A DNA stretch of 64,000 nucleotides from Bacillus sp. Y1. Lineage in GTDB: Bacteria > Bacillota > Bacilli > Bacillales > Cytobacillaceae. The notes beneath the pieces were generated by a model. It had not been told where the DNA came from. It saw only the letters and a program-made list of their open reading frames with translations, and searched no databases. Shown here piece by piece: positions 25,907 through 34,899 of this stretch; within the stretch, counting starts at the first letter, position 1, and every line of letters starts with the position of its first letter. The stretch spans positions 1,750,501 through 1,814,500 of the forward strand of contig NZ_CP030028.1 in the NCBI RefSeq assembly GCF_003586445.1, written 5' to 3'. The translations under genes and the position numbers were made by a program.

Positions 25907-27716
25907 ACTTATTCTCCTTTCGTAATGGAATCTGTAATGTAACCTTTACACCATTAGGTTCCCGATTGGCGATCTCAATTTTTGCATGTTGGTTAAAATA
26001 TAGCTGAATTCTAGAAAGGACATTACTTAATCCAATACTTTGATCTATCCTGGTTGCGTTTGTTTTCTCCTCATTTAGTTTTTGTTGAACAAAGCGGAGT
26101 CTATCTGGGGCGATACCTTTACCGTTATCTTCAACAGTAATCTGTAATAGCTGTGGATGTATTCTTTTAATATTAATCGAGATCTCCCCAGGTTTTTCTA
26201 TTTGTTCGAACCCATGTTTAAAATAGTTCTCAACTAGGGGTTGAAGAATCATTTTGGGAATGGACAGGTTTTTGATATCATCTGCTATAGAAATATTGTA
26301 GATTAGTTTTTGTTTGAACCTTTGTTTTTGAAGTTCTAAGTACGTTTTAACTTCATCTACTTCCTTTGACAATTCTACAATTGGATCGCTTGTGTTCATC
26401 GTATACCGCATCATTTTACCAAGTGAGGAAGTAAGATCATAAATTTTGGGGACATTGTTTTGTAGTGCAAGTGCTCCGATGGATTGTAAAATATTATAAA
26501 TGAAATGAGGGTTTATTTGAGCTTGGAGAGCTTTAAGTTGATTATCCTTATTGGCAATTTCTAAGCGATATTCTTTCATAATCAAATTATCAATGGTGCC
26601 CACCATGTTTTTTATTGTCTGGGCTAATATCCCAATTTCATCTGTACTTTTCGTATTGATATCTAGTTTCATATTCTTTAACTTTATCTTTTTAATTGAG
26701 CTTATTAACTCTTTGATTGGGGAGGTTAATTTTAAAGAAATATATAAGGTAGCCAGAATGACAATGATTAATGATACAGTGACAACTAGAGCATTAATTA
26801 AGACTAGTTGATTTGCATTTCTATACAATACCTGGTTGGGAATACGCTTCGCGAGTACCCATTCTTGTTCAAAATGTCTAACTGTTTCATAGATGGTTAT
26901 TCCACTAAAGTTTTCATTGTTTGACTCAAAATAACCTGAGGATGTCTGTTTATTTTGCAACAATTTTGCCCAATCATCTGTAAGTTTTGAACCAATAATA
27001 TTCTCCTGGGAAGAATAAATCACTTTACCACTATTATCGATTAAGTAAATATCTTCTGAATTTTCTGAATATAAAAGGTCGCTCATTGTTCTAATTGAAT
27101 CAAGGTTTATATCAATTGAAATGTAACCTAGGTATTCTTTTAAGGGCACTTTATAAATTGCTCTATGAATAGTGATCACTTTATCTTTTGGTGCATATGG
27201 GAAGTCATTCATTCCATAATTATGAGCGATATGAGTTGATTCAATATAAGGGTCTACTTTATTTTTAGGAAAATCTTTTTGTTTGAGAGGAGGATTAGAT
27301 TCATTGGTACGTTTCGGAAAACCATCGATGATAAGATAACTTTGCTGGTTACTATTACTATGAAGGTAAACTTGTACAATATCATTATTTTCCTTGGATA
27401 TCGAATGAATATTTTCAGAAATTTCTCTATCCATTAAATAGTTTCTACTTTTGCCGCTTAGGACTTGATATAAGCTATCAGGTTCTTGAATCTCTTTATA
27501 TACTTTGAGCGATACTTGGTTTATATTTTCTAGATACTCTTGGATACTGCTCTTACCCTGATATACTGTATTTAAATTTTCTCTAATAAATTCTCGCTTA
27601 AGAGATTCTCGTGTGTACATATATGAGATAAAAATGGAAATGATCATCGGTAATATAATAGCTATTAGTAAAAAAACAATCAGCTTATTGCGAATACTTC
27701 CTTGTATAAATTTCAC
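25884..27716 (-). CDS. Sensor histidine kinase, YesM-like
   Basis: About 610 residues. There is one membrane helix near the N-terminus (LIVFLLIAIILPMIISIFIS) and a second at about 300 (ALVVTVSLIIVILATLYISL), with a Cache-type extracellular sensor between them. Then come a HAMP linker, a His_kinase domain (QAQINPHFIYNILQSIG, phospho-His) and HATPase motifs LQPLVENYFKHGF and VEDNGKGI. I prefer GTG 27716, after GAGAGGT. An ATG at 27749 is in frame but has no ribosome site. It forms a two-component system with the overlapping response regulator and likely senses an extracellular sugar or a loaded binding protein. Confidence 0.92.
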   Translation of the reverse strand: MKFIQGSIRNKLIVFLLIAIILPMIISIFISYMYTRESLKREFIRENLNTVYQGKSSIQEYLENINQVSLKVYKEIQEPDSLYQVLSGKSRNYLMDREISENIHSISKENNDIVQVYLHSNSNQQSYLIIDGFPKRTNESNPPLKQKDFPKNKVDPYIESTHIAHNYGMNDFPYAPKDKVITIHRAIYKVPLKEYLGYISIDINLDSIRTMSDLLYSENSEDIYLIDNSGKVIYSSQENIIGSKLTDDWAKLLQNKQTSSGYFESNNENFSGITIYETVRHFEQEWVLAKRIPNQVLYRNANQLVLINALVVTVSLIIVILATLYISLKLTSPIKELISSIKKIKLKNMKLDINTKSTDEIGILAQTIKNMVGTIDNLIMKEYRLEIANKDNQLKALQAQINPHFIYNILQSIGALALQNNVPKIYDLTSSLGKMMRYTMNTSDPIVELSKEVDEVKTYLELQKQRFKQKLIYNISIADDIKNLSIPKMILQPLVENYFKHGFEQIEKPGEISINIKRIHPQLLQITVEDNGKGIAPDRLRFVQQKLNEEKTNATRIDQSIGLSNVLSRIQLYFNQHAKIEIANREPNGVKVTLQIPLRKENKYESTNCG

Positions 27717-28001
27717 ATTCAGCACTACCTCTCGACCAGTATTATACATTTGATTATACCATCTGATCAGGTTCTAATCATAAAAATATTACACACGGCT
27801 CTTATTCTTCAATTTGTTAAATAAGTATGATTATCTAAACGATACCTGTTGAATTGTAAAAATGTTTCAACCCATAAATATACGTTTTATTTTGCTTTAG
27901 TCACAAAAGTGCACATTTTTGTTCACTAAATTATGTATTTTTGATTTTTAAAACTAGTTATAATTACTTCCAAGAGGTAATTCTTACAGGGGTGCAGATT
28001 A

Positions 28002-29300
28002 ATGAAAGAGCTTACACAAAAAATATTTCTGGCCATAATGATTTTTTCTCTTATTGGTTGTAGTAACAATAGCGAGAGCGAAACGACATCTAGTAACAAA
28101 CAACCGGATACAAAAGTAGTTACTTTAAAAATATTTAATTTTAAGGTTGAGATGGCTGAGCAACTAGATCAATTAGTAAAAGAATATGAGGAAAATCATC
28201 CTGGAGTTAAAGTTATCATTGAAACATGTGGTGGTGGTTGTGATTACAGTACTGTACTGAAAACAAAATTCAATTCTGGTGATAAACCTGATATTTTCTT
28301 TGTTGCAGGCTATAGTGACTTAGATCTCTGGGTAGAACAAATTGAAGATCTTAGTGACCAGGCATGGGTTGGAGATGTGATAGATATCGCTAAACAACCG
28401 ATGACAAAAGATGGAAAGCTATACGGTATGCCTCTCGCTATCGAAGGGTGGGGGTATATTTATAACAAATCACTGTTTAACCAAGCAGGGATCACTAAAC
28501 AGCCTAAGACTCTAGCAGAGTTAACTGTTGCAGCAGAAAAACTTCAGGCAATTGGAATAACACCATTTTTAAACGGTTATGGAGAATGGTGGATTTTAGG
28601 AAATCACTTACTAAACATCGGTTTTGCGCACCAGCCTTATCCGGAAGAATATATTGAAGCGGTAAAAAAAGGTGATGATACAATTCAACTTAATAAGACA
28701 TTTAATGAGTGGGTAGAATTAGTTGATTTAACGATTAAATTTGGGCAACCTAATCCTTTACAAACTGACTATAATACACAGGTTACTTCATTTGCAGCTG
28801 GTAAAGCAGCTATGATACAGCAAGGAAGTTGGACCGAAAATCAATTACTTAAGCTTCATCCTGATTTTGAATATGGCTTCCTTCCTATGCCTATCAATAA
28901 TAATTTAGAGGATATGGATCGATTAGCTATAGGAGTGGCAAATCACTGGGTTGTTCATAAAAACTCCAACGTAAAAAATGAAGCGAAGGAATTTTTAAAA
29001 TGGATGGTTACCTCAGAGATTGGTAAACGTTACATTGTCGAGGAATTTAATTTTATTCCAGCTTTGAAAACCATTCCAATGGATAAAGCTGAGCTAGGTC
29101 CTTTAGCTGATGATCTAATCGATTATACCCAAAATAATAAGACAATCCCATGGTTATGGCAAAGATATCCTGGATATGAAGAAAATACATCTCAAATGGG
29201 TAGCGTTATTCAGGCCTATATCGGTGGAGAGGTCACAAAGGAAGCGATGTTTGAACAATTCCAAAAAATTTGGACTGAGCTTTCTGAACAAAACCAGTAA
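28002..29300 (+). CDS. Sugar ABC transporter substrate-binding lipoprotein (CUT1)
   Basis: A 432-residue family 1 extracellular solute-binding protein. The signal peptide ends in lipobox LIGC (Cys20), so it is anchored to the outer face of the membrane. Features are the N-terminal lobe KIFNFKVEMAEQLDQLVKEY, YGMPLAIEGWGYIYNKSLF, and FAAGKAAMIQQGSWTENQL, typical of oligosaccharide binders such as MsmE. AGGGGTG precedes the ATG. It is divergent from the two-component system and is followed by a decayed fructokinase gene instead of permeases. A second binding protein (29953) precedes the permeases, so this one may be an alternative receptor. Confidence 0.92.
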   Translation: MKELTQKIFLAIMIFSLIGCSNNSESETTSSNKQPDTKVVTLKIFNFKVEMAEQLDQLVKEYEENHPGVKVIIETCGGGCDYSTVLKTKFNSGDKPDIFFVAGYSDLDLWVEQIEDLSDQAWVGDVIDIAKQPMTKDGKLYGMPLAIEGWGYIYNKSLFNQAGITKQPKTLAELTVAAEKLQAIGITPFLNGYGEWWILGNHLLNIGFAHQPYPEEYIEAVKKGDDTIQLNKTFNEWVELVDLTIKFGQPNPLQTDYNTQVTSFAAGKAAMIQQGSWTENQLLKLHPDFEYGFLPMPINNNLEDMDRLAIGVANHWVVHKNSNVKNEAKEFLKWMVTSEIGKRYIVEEFNFIPALKTIPMDKAELGPLADDLIDYTQNNKTIPWLWQRYPGYEENTSQMGSVIQAYIGGEVTKEAMFEQFQKIWTELSEQNQ

Positions 29301-29332
29301 TTTATTATTACCAAAATTAGGGGTGGGTTTAA

Positions 29333-29689
29333 ATGATAAACAAGCAGTTAAAATGTAGATTGATAGGAATAGGTTCTTTTGGGTCTATAAACGTTGATAG
29401 AGATAGCTCTAAAAATGGTTTTATAACAACACCTAAACCAGTATGAAACGATTTTGATATTTTAGCTAATTTAAGAAAAGAGTTTAAATTTTTCCGTTCC
29501 GATTCTTTTGTAAACTCAGCAGTATTTTGTGAATATCATTGGGGAGCGGTGAGAATATTGAATAGTTGTGTCTTCTATACAATCGGTACTGGGATAGGAA
29601 TGGGTGCACTTGTTGAAGGTAAAATAGTCCAAGGATTAGTTTATTCTGAAGCTTGCGTCCCCCTGTATTACGTAAAAATGCAGGACTGA
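29333..29689 (+). pseudogene. Decayed ROK-family fructokinase
   Basis: One frame encodes LIGIGSFGSINVDRDSSKNG, FITTPKPV, TGA, NDFDILANLRKEF, then ILNSCVFYTIGTGIGMGALV and EGKIVQGLVYSEA before it degenerates. These blocks align with the middle of YdhR/GmuE-type fructokinases (GIGSFGP, TPKPGW, TIGTGIGAG). The first about 60 residues with the ATP loop and the C-terminal third with the zinc site are missing. The in-frame TGA stands where the family has a conserved Trp. A ribosome-site-like AGGGGTGGG precedes ATG 29333. The rest of the gap up to 29952 holds only scrambled sequence. Confidence 0.8.
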
Positions 29690-29952
29690 GTGGCGATGTT
29701 ACTTGGTATAGAAGCGATGAACAATAAATTAACACATCAAAGTAGTCTAAGGATTTACTGTAAAACTGTGAATCTGGAGACTTATATCTAAAATAGATTG
29801 AAAATTCAGAATATTTTTTTCTGTAAAAGTGTATGACCACTTCAGTAATGGAATCAACTTCTCTTTATATCAAAGGAGGTGAGGCTCAGTAGAGTATTCA
29901 AGGATTACTTTTATTGTTATTTAATTCAAACCATAATAGGGGGATTGTTGAC

Positions 29953-31209
29953 ATGAAAAAGAAATTTATATCTATTTTTGCAAGTATTGCAACATTTACA
30001 CTTTTGGTTGCAGGATGCTCTAGCTCAAATACTGGATCTTCAACATCGGATTCAGAATCGGGATCAAAGAAGGATGAGATAACGCTCTATACCATTCAAT
30101 CAACTACTCCAGGTTTTGAACAATGGCTGAAAGAGGCAGAGGAAAATACTGGATTAAAAATTAATTGGGTAGCAGCACCAACAGATTCTGACACTCGACA
30201 ACAAAAAGTTTCAACAGTCCTATCCTCTGGAGATTCTTCTGTTGATATTCTTGAAGTCAATGATGAGATGGCAACCTCTTTCAAAAACACAGGCTGGCTT
30301 GAACCATTGCAAGATACAGTATTAACGGATGATATAAAAAGTCAGTTCCCACAAGGATATATGAAAGATATGCTTACATCTACTAAAGGTGATGTAATTG
30401 GTATCCCAGGTTATTCAGGTTATCTTGCTCTATGGGTTGACCAGAAGAAACTAGAAGAAGCAGGGATGACAACGATTGAAAACGAAGAAGACTTTTTGAA
30501 ATTCATGAAAGCGACAACAAAAGATGGTCAATATGGATATGGTGGTTCGTGGGAAAAAACGTATGTGTTTAATGAAATTGCAACATTTGTAAATCTTTTT
30601 GGTGGAGATTACTATGATTGGACAAATGAAGGAAGCCGTAAAGCAGTTAAGTTCATGTATGATATGGCCAATACTTGGAAAGTCACGCCAATCGATCAAC
30701 TTGCCGATAAATACGAACAAATGAATCAAAAATTCATTGATGGTAAGTATGGAATGGTCTTCATGTGGGGAACCGGAAATGACTACCGTGAAGCAAACCG
30801 ATATGGAGCAGATCAGATCCATATGATTAATATGCCGGAGTTTGAAAAGAGAGCGATCTTTACTGATTCATGGAGCTATGTGTTAAATTCAGCGTCAAAA
30901 AATAAGGAAGCAGCAGAAAAGTTCCTAAAATATGTAGCAAGTGAAGAGGGTGGGTTAAGTGGCTGGAAAAACTTTAACCGTTACCCTGCAAGAGCAGATG
31001 TTGCTAGTAATGAAGCTGTTACAAGTGATGTAAAAGACGTATATACACAAATCCAAGAAACTAGTGAAATTAATGGTCGTCCAATGCTTCCTCAGACAAT
31101 GGAGTTTATTACTGAGATGGGAACTCTTTTCCAAAACTATATCCAAGATAAAATCACGTTAGATGAATTCTGTAAGAAAGCACAAGAAGCTGTTGATAAA
31201 TATAAATAA
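29953..31209 (+). CDS. Sugar ABC transporter substrate-binding lipoprotein (CUT1)
   Basis: This binding protein has about 418 residues. Start ATG 29953 has AGGGGG 9 bases ahead and opens a standard signal peptide MKKKFISIFASIATFTLLVA ending in lipobox VAGC. In-frame upstream codons from 29914 are not part of it. The mature protein has EITLYTIQSTTPGFEQWLKE, IPGYSGYLALWVDQKKLEEA and GMVFMWGTGNDYREANRYGA, typical of maltose/oligosaccharide binders. It is followed by two permease genes and a GH172 enzyme, so it is the dedicated receptor of this importer. No ATPase gene is present; a shared MsmX-type ATPase is normal for CUT1 systems. Confidence 0.93.
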   Translation: MKKKFISIFASIATFTLLVAGCSSSNTGSSTSDSESGSKKDEITLYTIQSTTPGFEQWLKEAEENTGLKINWVAAPTDSDTRQQKVSTVLSSGDSSVDILEVNDEMATSFKNTGWLEPLQDTVLTDDIKSQFPQGYMKDMLTSTKGDVIGIPGYSGYLALWVDQKKLEEAGMTTIENEEDFLKFMKATTKDGQYGYGGSWEKTYVFNEIATFVNLFGGDYYDWTNEGSRKAVKFMYDMANTWKVTPIDQLADKYEQMNQKFIDGKYGMVFMWGTGNDYREANRYGADQIHMINMPEFEKRAIFTDSWSYVLNSASKNKEAAEKFLKYVASEEGGLSGWKNFNRYPARADVASNEAVTSDVKDVYTQIQETSEINGRPMLPQTMEFITEMGTLFQNYIQDKITLDEFCKKAQEAVDKYK

Positions 31210-31235
31210 AGTTTTGTTGCTCTCAAAGAAACCGA

Positions 31236-31259
31236 TTAGATATGTATCATTCTATCTAA
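31236..31259 (+). other. Short hairpin between binding protein and permease
   Basis: TTAGATA pairs with TATCTAA around 10 nt, with no T run. Such hairpins after binding-protein genes often protect the upstream mRNA and give the receptor in excess. Confidence 0.4.
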
Positions 31260-31279
31260 GGTAAGAAAGGTGCGTTAAA

Positions 31280-32155
31280 ATGTATGCAAGCAAAAGATAC
31301 CTGACAATCGCATGGTTATTTGTTCTACCTGCGTTATTAATTAGGTTTTTCACTACTGTATATCCCATTTTTGAAACCTTTCGAGTTAGTTTTTATAACG
31401 TAAACTTGTTAAGAGGAATTAATGAGTTTGTTGGGCTTCAAAACTATATTAATATTTTTCAAGATCCAAAAATGATTACATCCATTAAGTTTACGACCAT
31501 ATTTGTGATTGGTTCGATGATCGGACATATCGTTTTTGGAGTTGGATTAGCCCTTATACTAAATATGAAATTCGGTGGTCAAAAGCTTTTACGAACCATC
31601 GTGTTGCTTCCTTGGGCAATGCCGATGGTTGTAATAGCAATTGCTTCAAAGTGGGCGTTTAACAATGATTATGGATTAGTTAATGATTTTATTCGTTGGT
31701 TTAATCCGGGCTTTAATTTAGATTGGCTCATTCATACGGATACAGCCAGATGGGCAGTTATTGCTGTTGATCTATGGAAGGATGTTCCATTTTTTGCGAT
31801 ACTCATTCTTGCTGGTCTTCAATTTATTCCTTCAGACATGTATGAAGCAGCAAAAATCGATGGAGCTGGACCAATTCAATCATTTTTCAGAATCACACTT
31901 CCACTTATTTCGAAGAACATATTAATCTTAAGTATTTTCTTTACAATGTGGAGAATCACATCGTTTGATATTGTTTATGCGATGACCAGTGGAGGTCCTG
32001 GAGAAGACACGGCATTACTCGCTTATCGCATCACAACAGAAGCATTTACAAATCTAAATACTGGATATGCAGCTTCGATTGCGATCGTTCTGTTTATTGT
32101 AATGGCTATTCTGAGCGGATTAAGTATGTATGGGGCAAAAAAAGTAAATCACTAA
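31280..32155 (+). CDS. CUT1 sugar ABC permease, MalF/UgpA type
   Basis: A 291-residue integral membrane protein with six predicted helices (LTIAWLFVLPALLIRFFTTV at the start). The EAA loop that docks the ATPase is EAAKIDGAGPIQSFFRITLP. AAGGTG lies 8 bases before the ATG. It forms the translocation pore with the next gene. Both are downstream of the binding protein at 29953. Confidence 0.93.
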   Translation: MYASKRYLTIAWLFVLPALLIRFFTTVYPIFETFRVSFYNVNLLRGINEFVGLQNYINIFQDPKMITSIKFTTIFVIGSMIGHIVFGVGLALILNMKFGGQKLLRTIVLLPWAMPMVVIAIASKWAFNNDYGLVNDFIRWFNPGFNLDWLIHTDTARWAVIAVDLWKDVPFFAILILAGLQFIPSDMYEAAKIDGAGPIQSFFRITLPLISKNILILSIFFTMWRITSFDIVYAMTSGGPGEDTALLAYRITTEAFTNLNTGYAASIAIVLFIVMAILSGLSMYGAKKVNH

Positions 32156-32164
32156 AATAATAGT

Positions 32165-32194
32165 TGTGTTCCTTTTTTGGATAAAAGGAACACA
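32165..32194 (+). other. Strong hairpin between the two permease genes
   Basis: TGTGTTCCTTTT (32165-32176) pairs perfectly with AAAAGGAACACA (32183-32194) around a 6-nt loop. There is no downstream T run, so it looks like an mRNA stability or attenuation element and not a full terminator. Confidence 0.6.
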
Positions 32195-32249
32195 GCTTAC
32201 TATTCTCATAGGATGAAAGAAAATATGAAATAAAGTAGGTGAATTTCCT

Positions 32250-33152
32250 ATGTTTCTCAAAACAGAAAAAGATAAAAAATATCATGTGGTTATTAGTGAA
32301 CCCCGCTTATCTCCAAGAACGGCAAAAAATATCGTTACAAACATGTATAGGTGGGCGCTAGCAGTTATTGTAGGTTTTCTTATACTTTTTCCATTATGGT
32401 GGATTTTTGTATCGTCCATTACTCCATCAGGACAGTTATTTTCAAAACCAATTAAATATTGGCCAGAAAATCCTACGTTTGAAAGCTATCAATATTTAAT
32501 TGCAAATGCAGATTTATTTCAAAAAATCTGGGATACAATGCTCATTGTAGGATTATCGATTTTTATCGGGATGGTTGTTTCGGTCATGGCAGCCTTTAGT
32601 TTTGCCAGATTTAAAAGTAAAGGATTGTCAGTAGCGGTAGCATTTTTATTGGGTTCAATGCTCATTCCAGATGTAGTGACAGCTCGTCCTTTGTATGATT
32701 TTTTAAGGGAAGTAGGGTTGTATGACACATACACAGGATTAATTATCCTCTATATCAGTAGCATTATTCCTTTTTCAATATTAATTCTTCAAAGTTTTTT
32801 AAATGATATTCCTTCATCCATTGAAGAAGCTGCATTAATCGATGGTTGTGGATTTTTTCAGTCGTTGTTTTATGTGACGTTGCCAATCCTAAAACCAGCT
32901 TTGGCAACTGTTTGTATCGTTAATTTCATTATTTGTTTAAATAACTTTTTTACACCACTATTCTATTCAAATGGAATCTCGGTACTTTCAACAGCAATCA
33001 CACAGTTACCATTAAGGGATAATATGTATGCCATTCCATGGGACCTTGTCAGTGCGATGGGATTCATCATCATTTTACCGATCATCATTTTTGTTGCTAT
33101 TTTCCAACGACAAATTATGGAAGGTATTATGTCAGGTGGAGTAAAAGGATAA
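32250..33152 (+). CDS. CUT1 sugar ABC permease, MalG/UgpE type
   Basis: A 300-residue permease with six predicted helices (ALAVIVGFLILFPLWWIFVS first). The cytoplasmic EAA loop is EEAALIDGCGFFQSLFYVTL. It is partner to the preceding permease. The 94-bp gap between them holds a strong hairpin. AGTAGGTG precedes the ATG. It is followed after 42 bp by the GH172 gene, presumably in the same transcript. Confidence 0.93.
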   Translation: MFLKTEKDKKYHVVISEPRLSPRTAKNIVTNMYRWALAVIVGFLILFPLWWIFVSSITPSGQLFSKPIKYWPENPTFESYQYLIANADLFQKIWDTMLIVGLSIFIGMVVSVMAAFSFARFKSKGLSVAVAFLLGSMLIPDVVTARPLYDFLREVGLYDTYTGLIILYISSIIPFSILILQSFLNDIPSSIEEAALIDGCGFFQSLFYVTLPILKPALATVCIVNFIICLNNFFTPLFYSNGISVLSTAITQLPLRDNMYAIPWDLVSAMGFIIILPIIIFVAIFQRQIMEGIMSGGVKG

Positions 33153-33194
33153 ACCAAGAAGATATCAGAACGAACTTGAGAGGAGAAGTATGAT

Positions 33195-34304
33195 ATGAAT
33201 TTTAACCCATTTATGAATAGTCTTACGACCCTTCCTTTAATGAACAATGGAAGAACTCGTGCAATTACCGCAGAAAACCCGAATGGTGAAAAAGGAAAAG
33301 GAGGAATGGCGGCTAGTCATTTAGGGCCTTCCCGAAAGGGTTCACCATGTCTTCGTGATGTAAAATCTGGTGAAACAGCTCTACTTTGCGATGTATCGGG
33401 TCCAGGGGTTATTCAACATATTTGGATTACAGTTACTGACCAAACAGATAAAGATGTTTTTGTTTTAAGAGATCTGGTTATCCGTATGTATTGGGATGAT
33501 GAAACAGTTCCTTCTGTTGAAAGTCCACTTGGTGATTTTTTCTGTAACGGATTTGCTAGAGGATGTACAGTTAATTCATTGCCAATTGTTGTAAATCCCA
33601 CACGAGGATTTAATTGTTACTTCCCAATGCCATTTAACAAAAAGGCAAAAATCACAATTGAGAACCAACACGAAAAAAGTATACCAGCGTTATTCTTTCA
33701 AATCGACTATTGCTTATACGATGAGCTTCCAGAAAACACAGCATATTTTCATGCGCAATGGAATCGTCAAAAAATAACCACCATCGGTGAAGATTATGTA
33801 ATCGTTGACAACATCAAAGGGAGAGGACAGTATGTTGGAACATATCTCGCACTTGCCACAATAGAAAGATACTGGTGGGGTGAAGGTGAAATAAAGATGT
33901 ATATTGATGGTGACAAAGAATATCCAACCATTTGTGGTACAGGAACCGAAGATTATTTCGGAGGAGCATGGAGTTTTGCGACGCAACAAGATGGTAAGAC
34001 AATCGAAAACACCTATTGTACGCCATATATGGGCTATCCTTACTATTCAAAACATGATGAAGTTGTTCATAATCTTTATCACAATGATGATGTTCCCCCA
34101 ATGAGAGGCTTTTACCGCTGGCATATTCCAGATCCTATCCGATTCAATGAAAATCTTAGAGTAACTATCCAACAAATTGGAGTGTGCAAGAAAGGCCTTT
34201 TTGAAAGACAAGATGACGTGGCGACCGTCGCATATTGGTACCAAACAGAGCCCCATTATGCGTTTAAACCTTTAATGAAGAAAGAAGACAGATGGCCTAG
34301 ATAA
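33195..34304 (+). CDS. DUF2961 / glycoside hydrolase family 172 enzyme
   Basis: A 369-residue cytoplasmic protein (no signal peptide) of the DUF2961 family, now GH172. The motif ICGTGTEDYFGGAWSF (about 246-261) and GGMAASHLGPSRKGSPCLRD near the start are typical, and Glu230/Glu232 and Glu252 are candidate catalytic residues. Characterised members act on alpha-linked fructofuranosides (difructose dianhydride I) or alpha-D-arabinofuranosides. AGAGGAG precedes the ATG. As the last gene of the transporter operon it probably cleaves the imported sugar. The decayed fructokinase nearby favours a fructose-containing substrate. Confidence 0.88.
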   Translation: MNFNPFMNSLTTLPLMNNGRTRAITAENPNGEKGKGGMAASHLGPSRKGSPCLRDVKSGETALLCDVSGPGVIQHIWITVTDQTDKDVFVLRDLVIRMYWDDETVPSVESPLGDFFCNGFARGCTVNSLPIVVNPTRGFNCYFPMPFNKKAKITIENQHEKSIPALFFQIDYCLYDELPENTAYFHAQWNRQKITTIGEDYVIVDNIKGRGQYVGTYLALATIERYWWGEGEIKMYIDGDKEYPTICGTGTEDYFGGAWSFATQQDGKTIENTYCTPYMGYPYYSKHDEVVHNLYHNDDVPPMRGFYRWHIPDPIRFNENLRVTIQQIGVCKKGLFERQDDVATVAYWYQTEPHYAFKPLMKKEDRWPR

Positions 34305-34319
34305 ATACATTTAAGATAG

Positions 34320-34350
34320 TGACCCCTATTTATCTGTATAGGGGTCATAT
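34320..34350 (+). terminator. Terminator of the GH172 operon
   Basis: TGACCCCTAT (34320-34329) pairs perfectly with ATAGGGGTCA (34338-34347), followed by a T-rich stretch. Confidence 0.85.
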
Positions 34351-34382
34351 TTTATTATTTTCCCTTGCTTTAATAAACTTTT

Positions 34383-34435
34383 GTTCAAATCGGTCTAGTA
34401 CCAAACACCGATTGATTAGGTGAATCGATTTGAAC
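34383..34435. repeat. Perfect 10-bp inverted repeat in a relic region
   Basis: GTTCAAATCG (34383-34392) and CGATTTGAAC (34426-34435) are exact reverse complements, 33 bp apart. No T run follows, so it is not an obvious terminator. It could be a regulator site, a relic of a mobile element end or chance. Confidence 0.5.
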
Positions 34436-34551
34436 GTACTCTCTTTGGTAAAATCGGCGTGGACAAGCATAGAACTCCCATATCGATGGATTCAGGAGTT
34501 GCTGCTAGTGCTTTCGATTACTTAATAAAAAATGAATTAAGAAGTTTTTAG
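34420..34551 (+). pseudogene. Short open frame, probably a gene fragment
   Basis: A 43-codon frame from GTG 34420 to TAG 34551 encodes TLFGKIGVDKHRTPISMDSG, then VAASAFDYLIKNELRSF. It reads like the ordered end of a larger soluble protein, but no ribosome site is present and I do not recognise the family. It lies in a 344-bp stretch (34305-34648) with a terminator and an inverted repeat. Confidence 0.3.
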
Positions 34552-34648
34552 TCAAAAGTCGCTGCGCTATCCAATCAATAATTTAGCGACTCTCTTGTTT
34601 GTACCGGAGTAAATAATAGGCAAAGGTTGTTTCTTAGTTCAATATAAA

Positions 34649-34870
34649 ATGCTAGTTTTTACCCTTTTAAAGAGTTACTTTAATGTTTTGTTAGACGATA
34701 CAATACGAAAATGGGTTTGTAGATTAGGTTTTAACAGTACAAATAAGTATATCCAATTGAACGATGTTAACAGAACATATATTAAAATTGATTCAGTGAA
34801 TGATATACTTAACTATAAAGAGGAAATACTCGAGGTAGCTAGGCAATTTGACAAAGCTACAGTGAAATAA
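34649..34870 (+). CDS. Hypothetical protein of 73 residues, doubtful
   Basis: An open frame with hydrophilic, lysine- and isoleucine-rich content (FNSTNKYIQLNDVNRTYIKI, VNDILNYKEEILEVARQFDK). There is no Shine-Dalgarno before the ATG, but a terminator lies 30 bp downstream of the stop, which argues that something is or was transcribed here. Not recognised. It could be a small orphan gene or the end of a decayed one. Confidence 0.35.
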   Translation: MLVFTLLKSYFNVLLDDTIRKWVCRLGFNSTNKYIQLNDVNRTYIKIDSVNDILNYKEEILEVARQFDKATVK

Positions 34871-34899
34871 ATTAAACAAAGCTATATGATATATTCAAC

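Noticed and set aside
29420..29450. Selenocysteine codon in the fructokinase-like frame
   Set aside because: The protein is truncated at both ends and no SECIS-like hairpin is evident after the TGA. Conserved Trp to TGA is a simple point mutation.
29484..29840. 118-residue minus-strand open frame
   Set aside because: It lies antisense to the fructokinase relic, has no ribosome site and shows no protein-like pattern.
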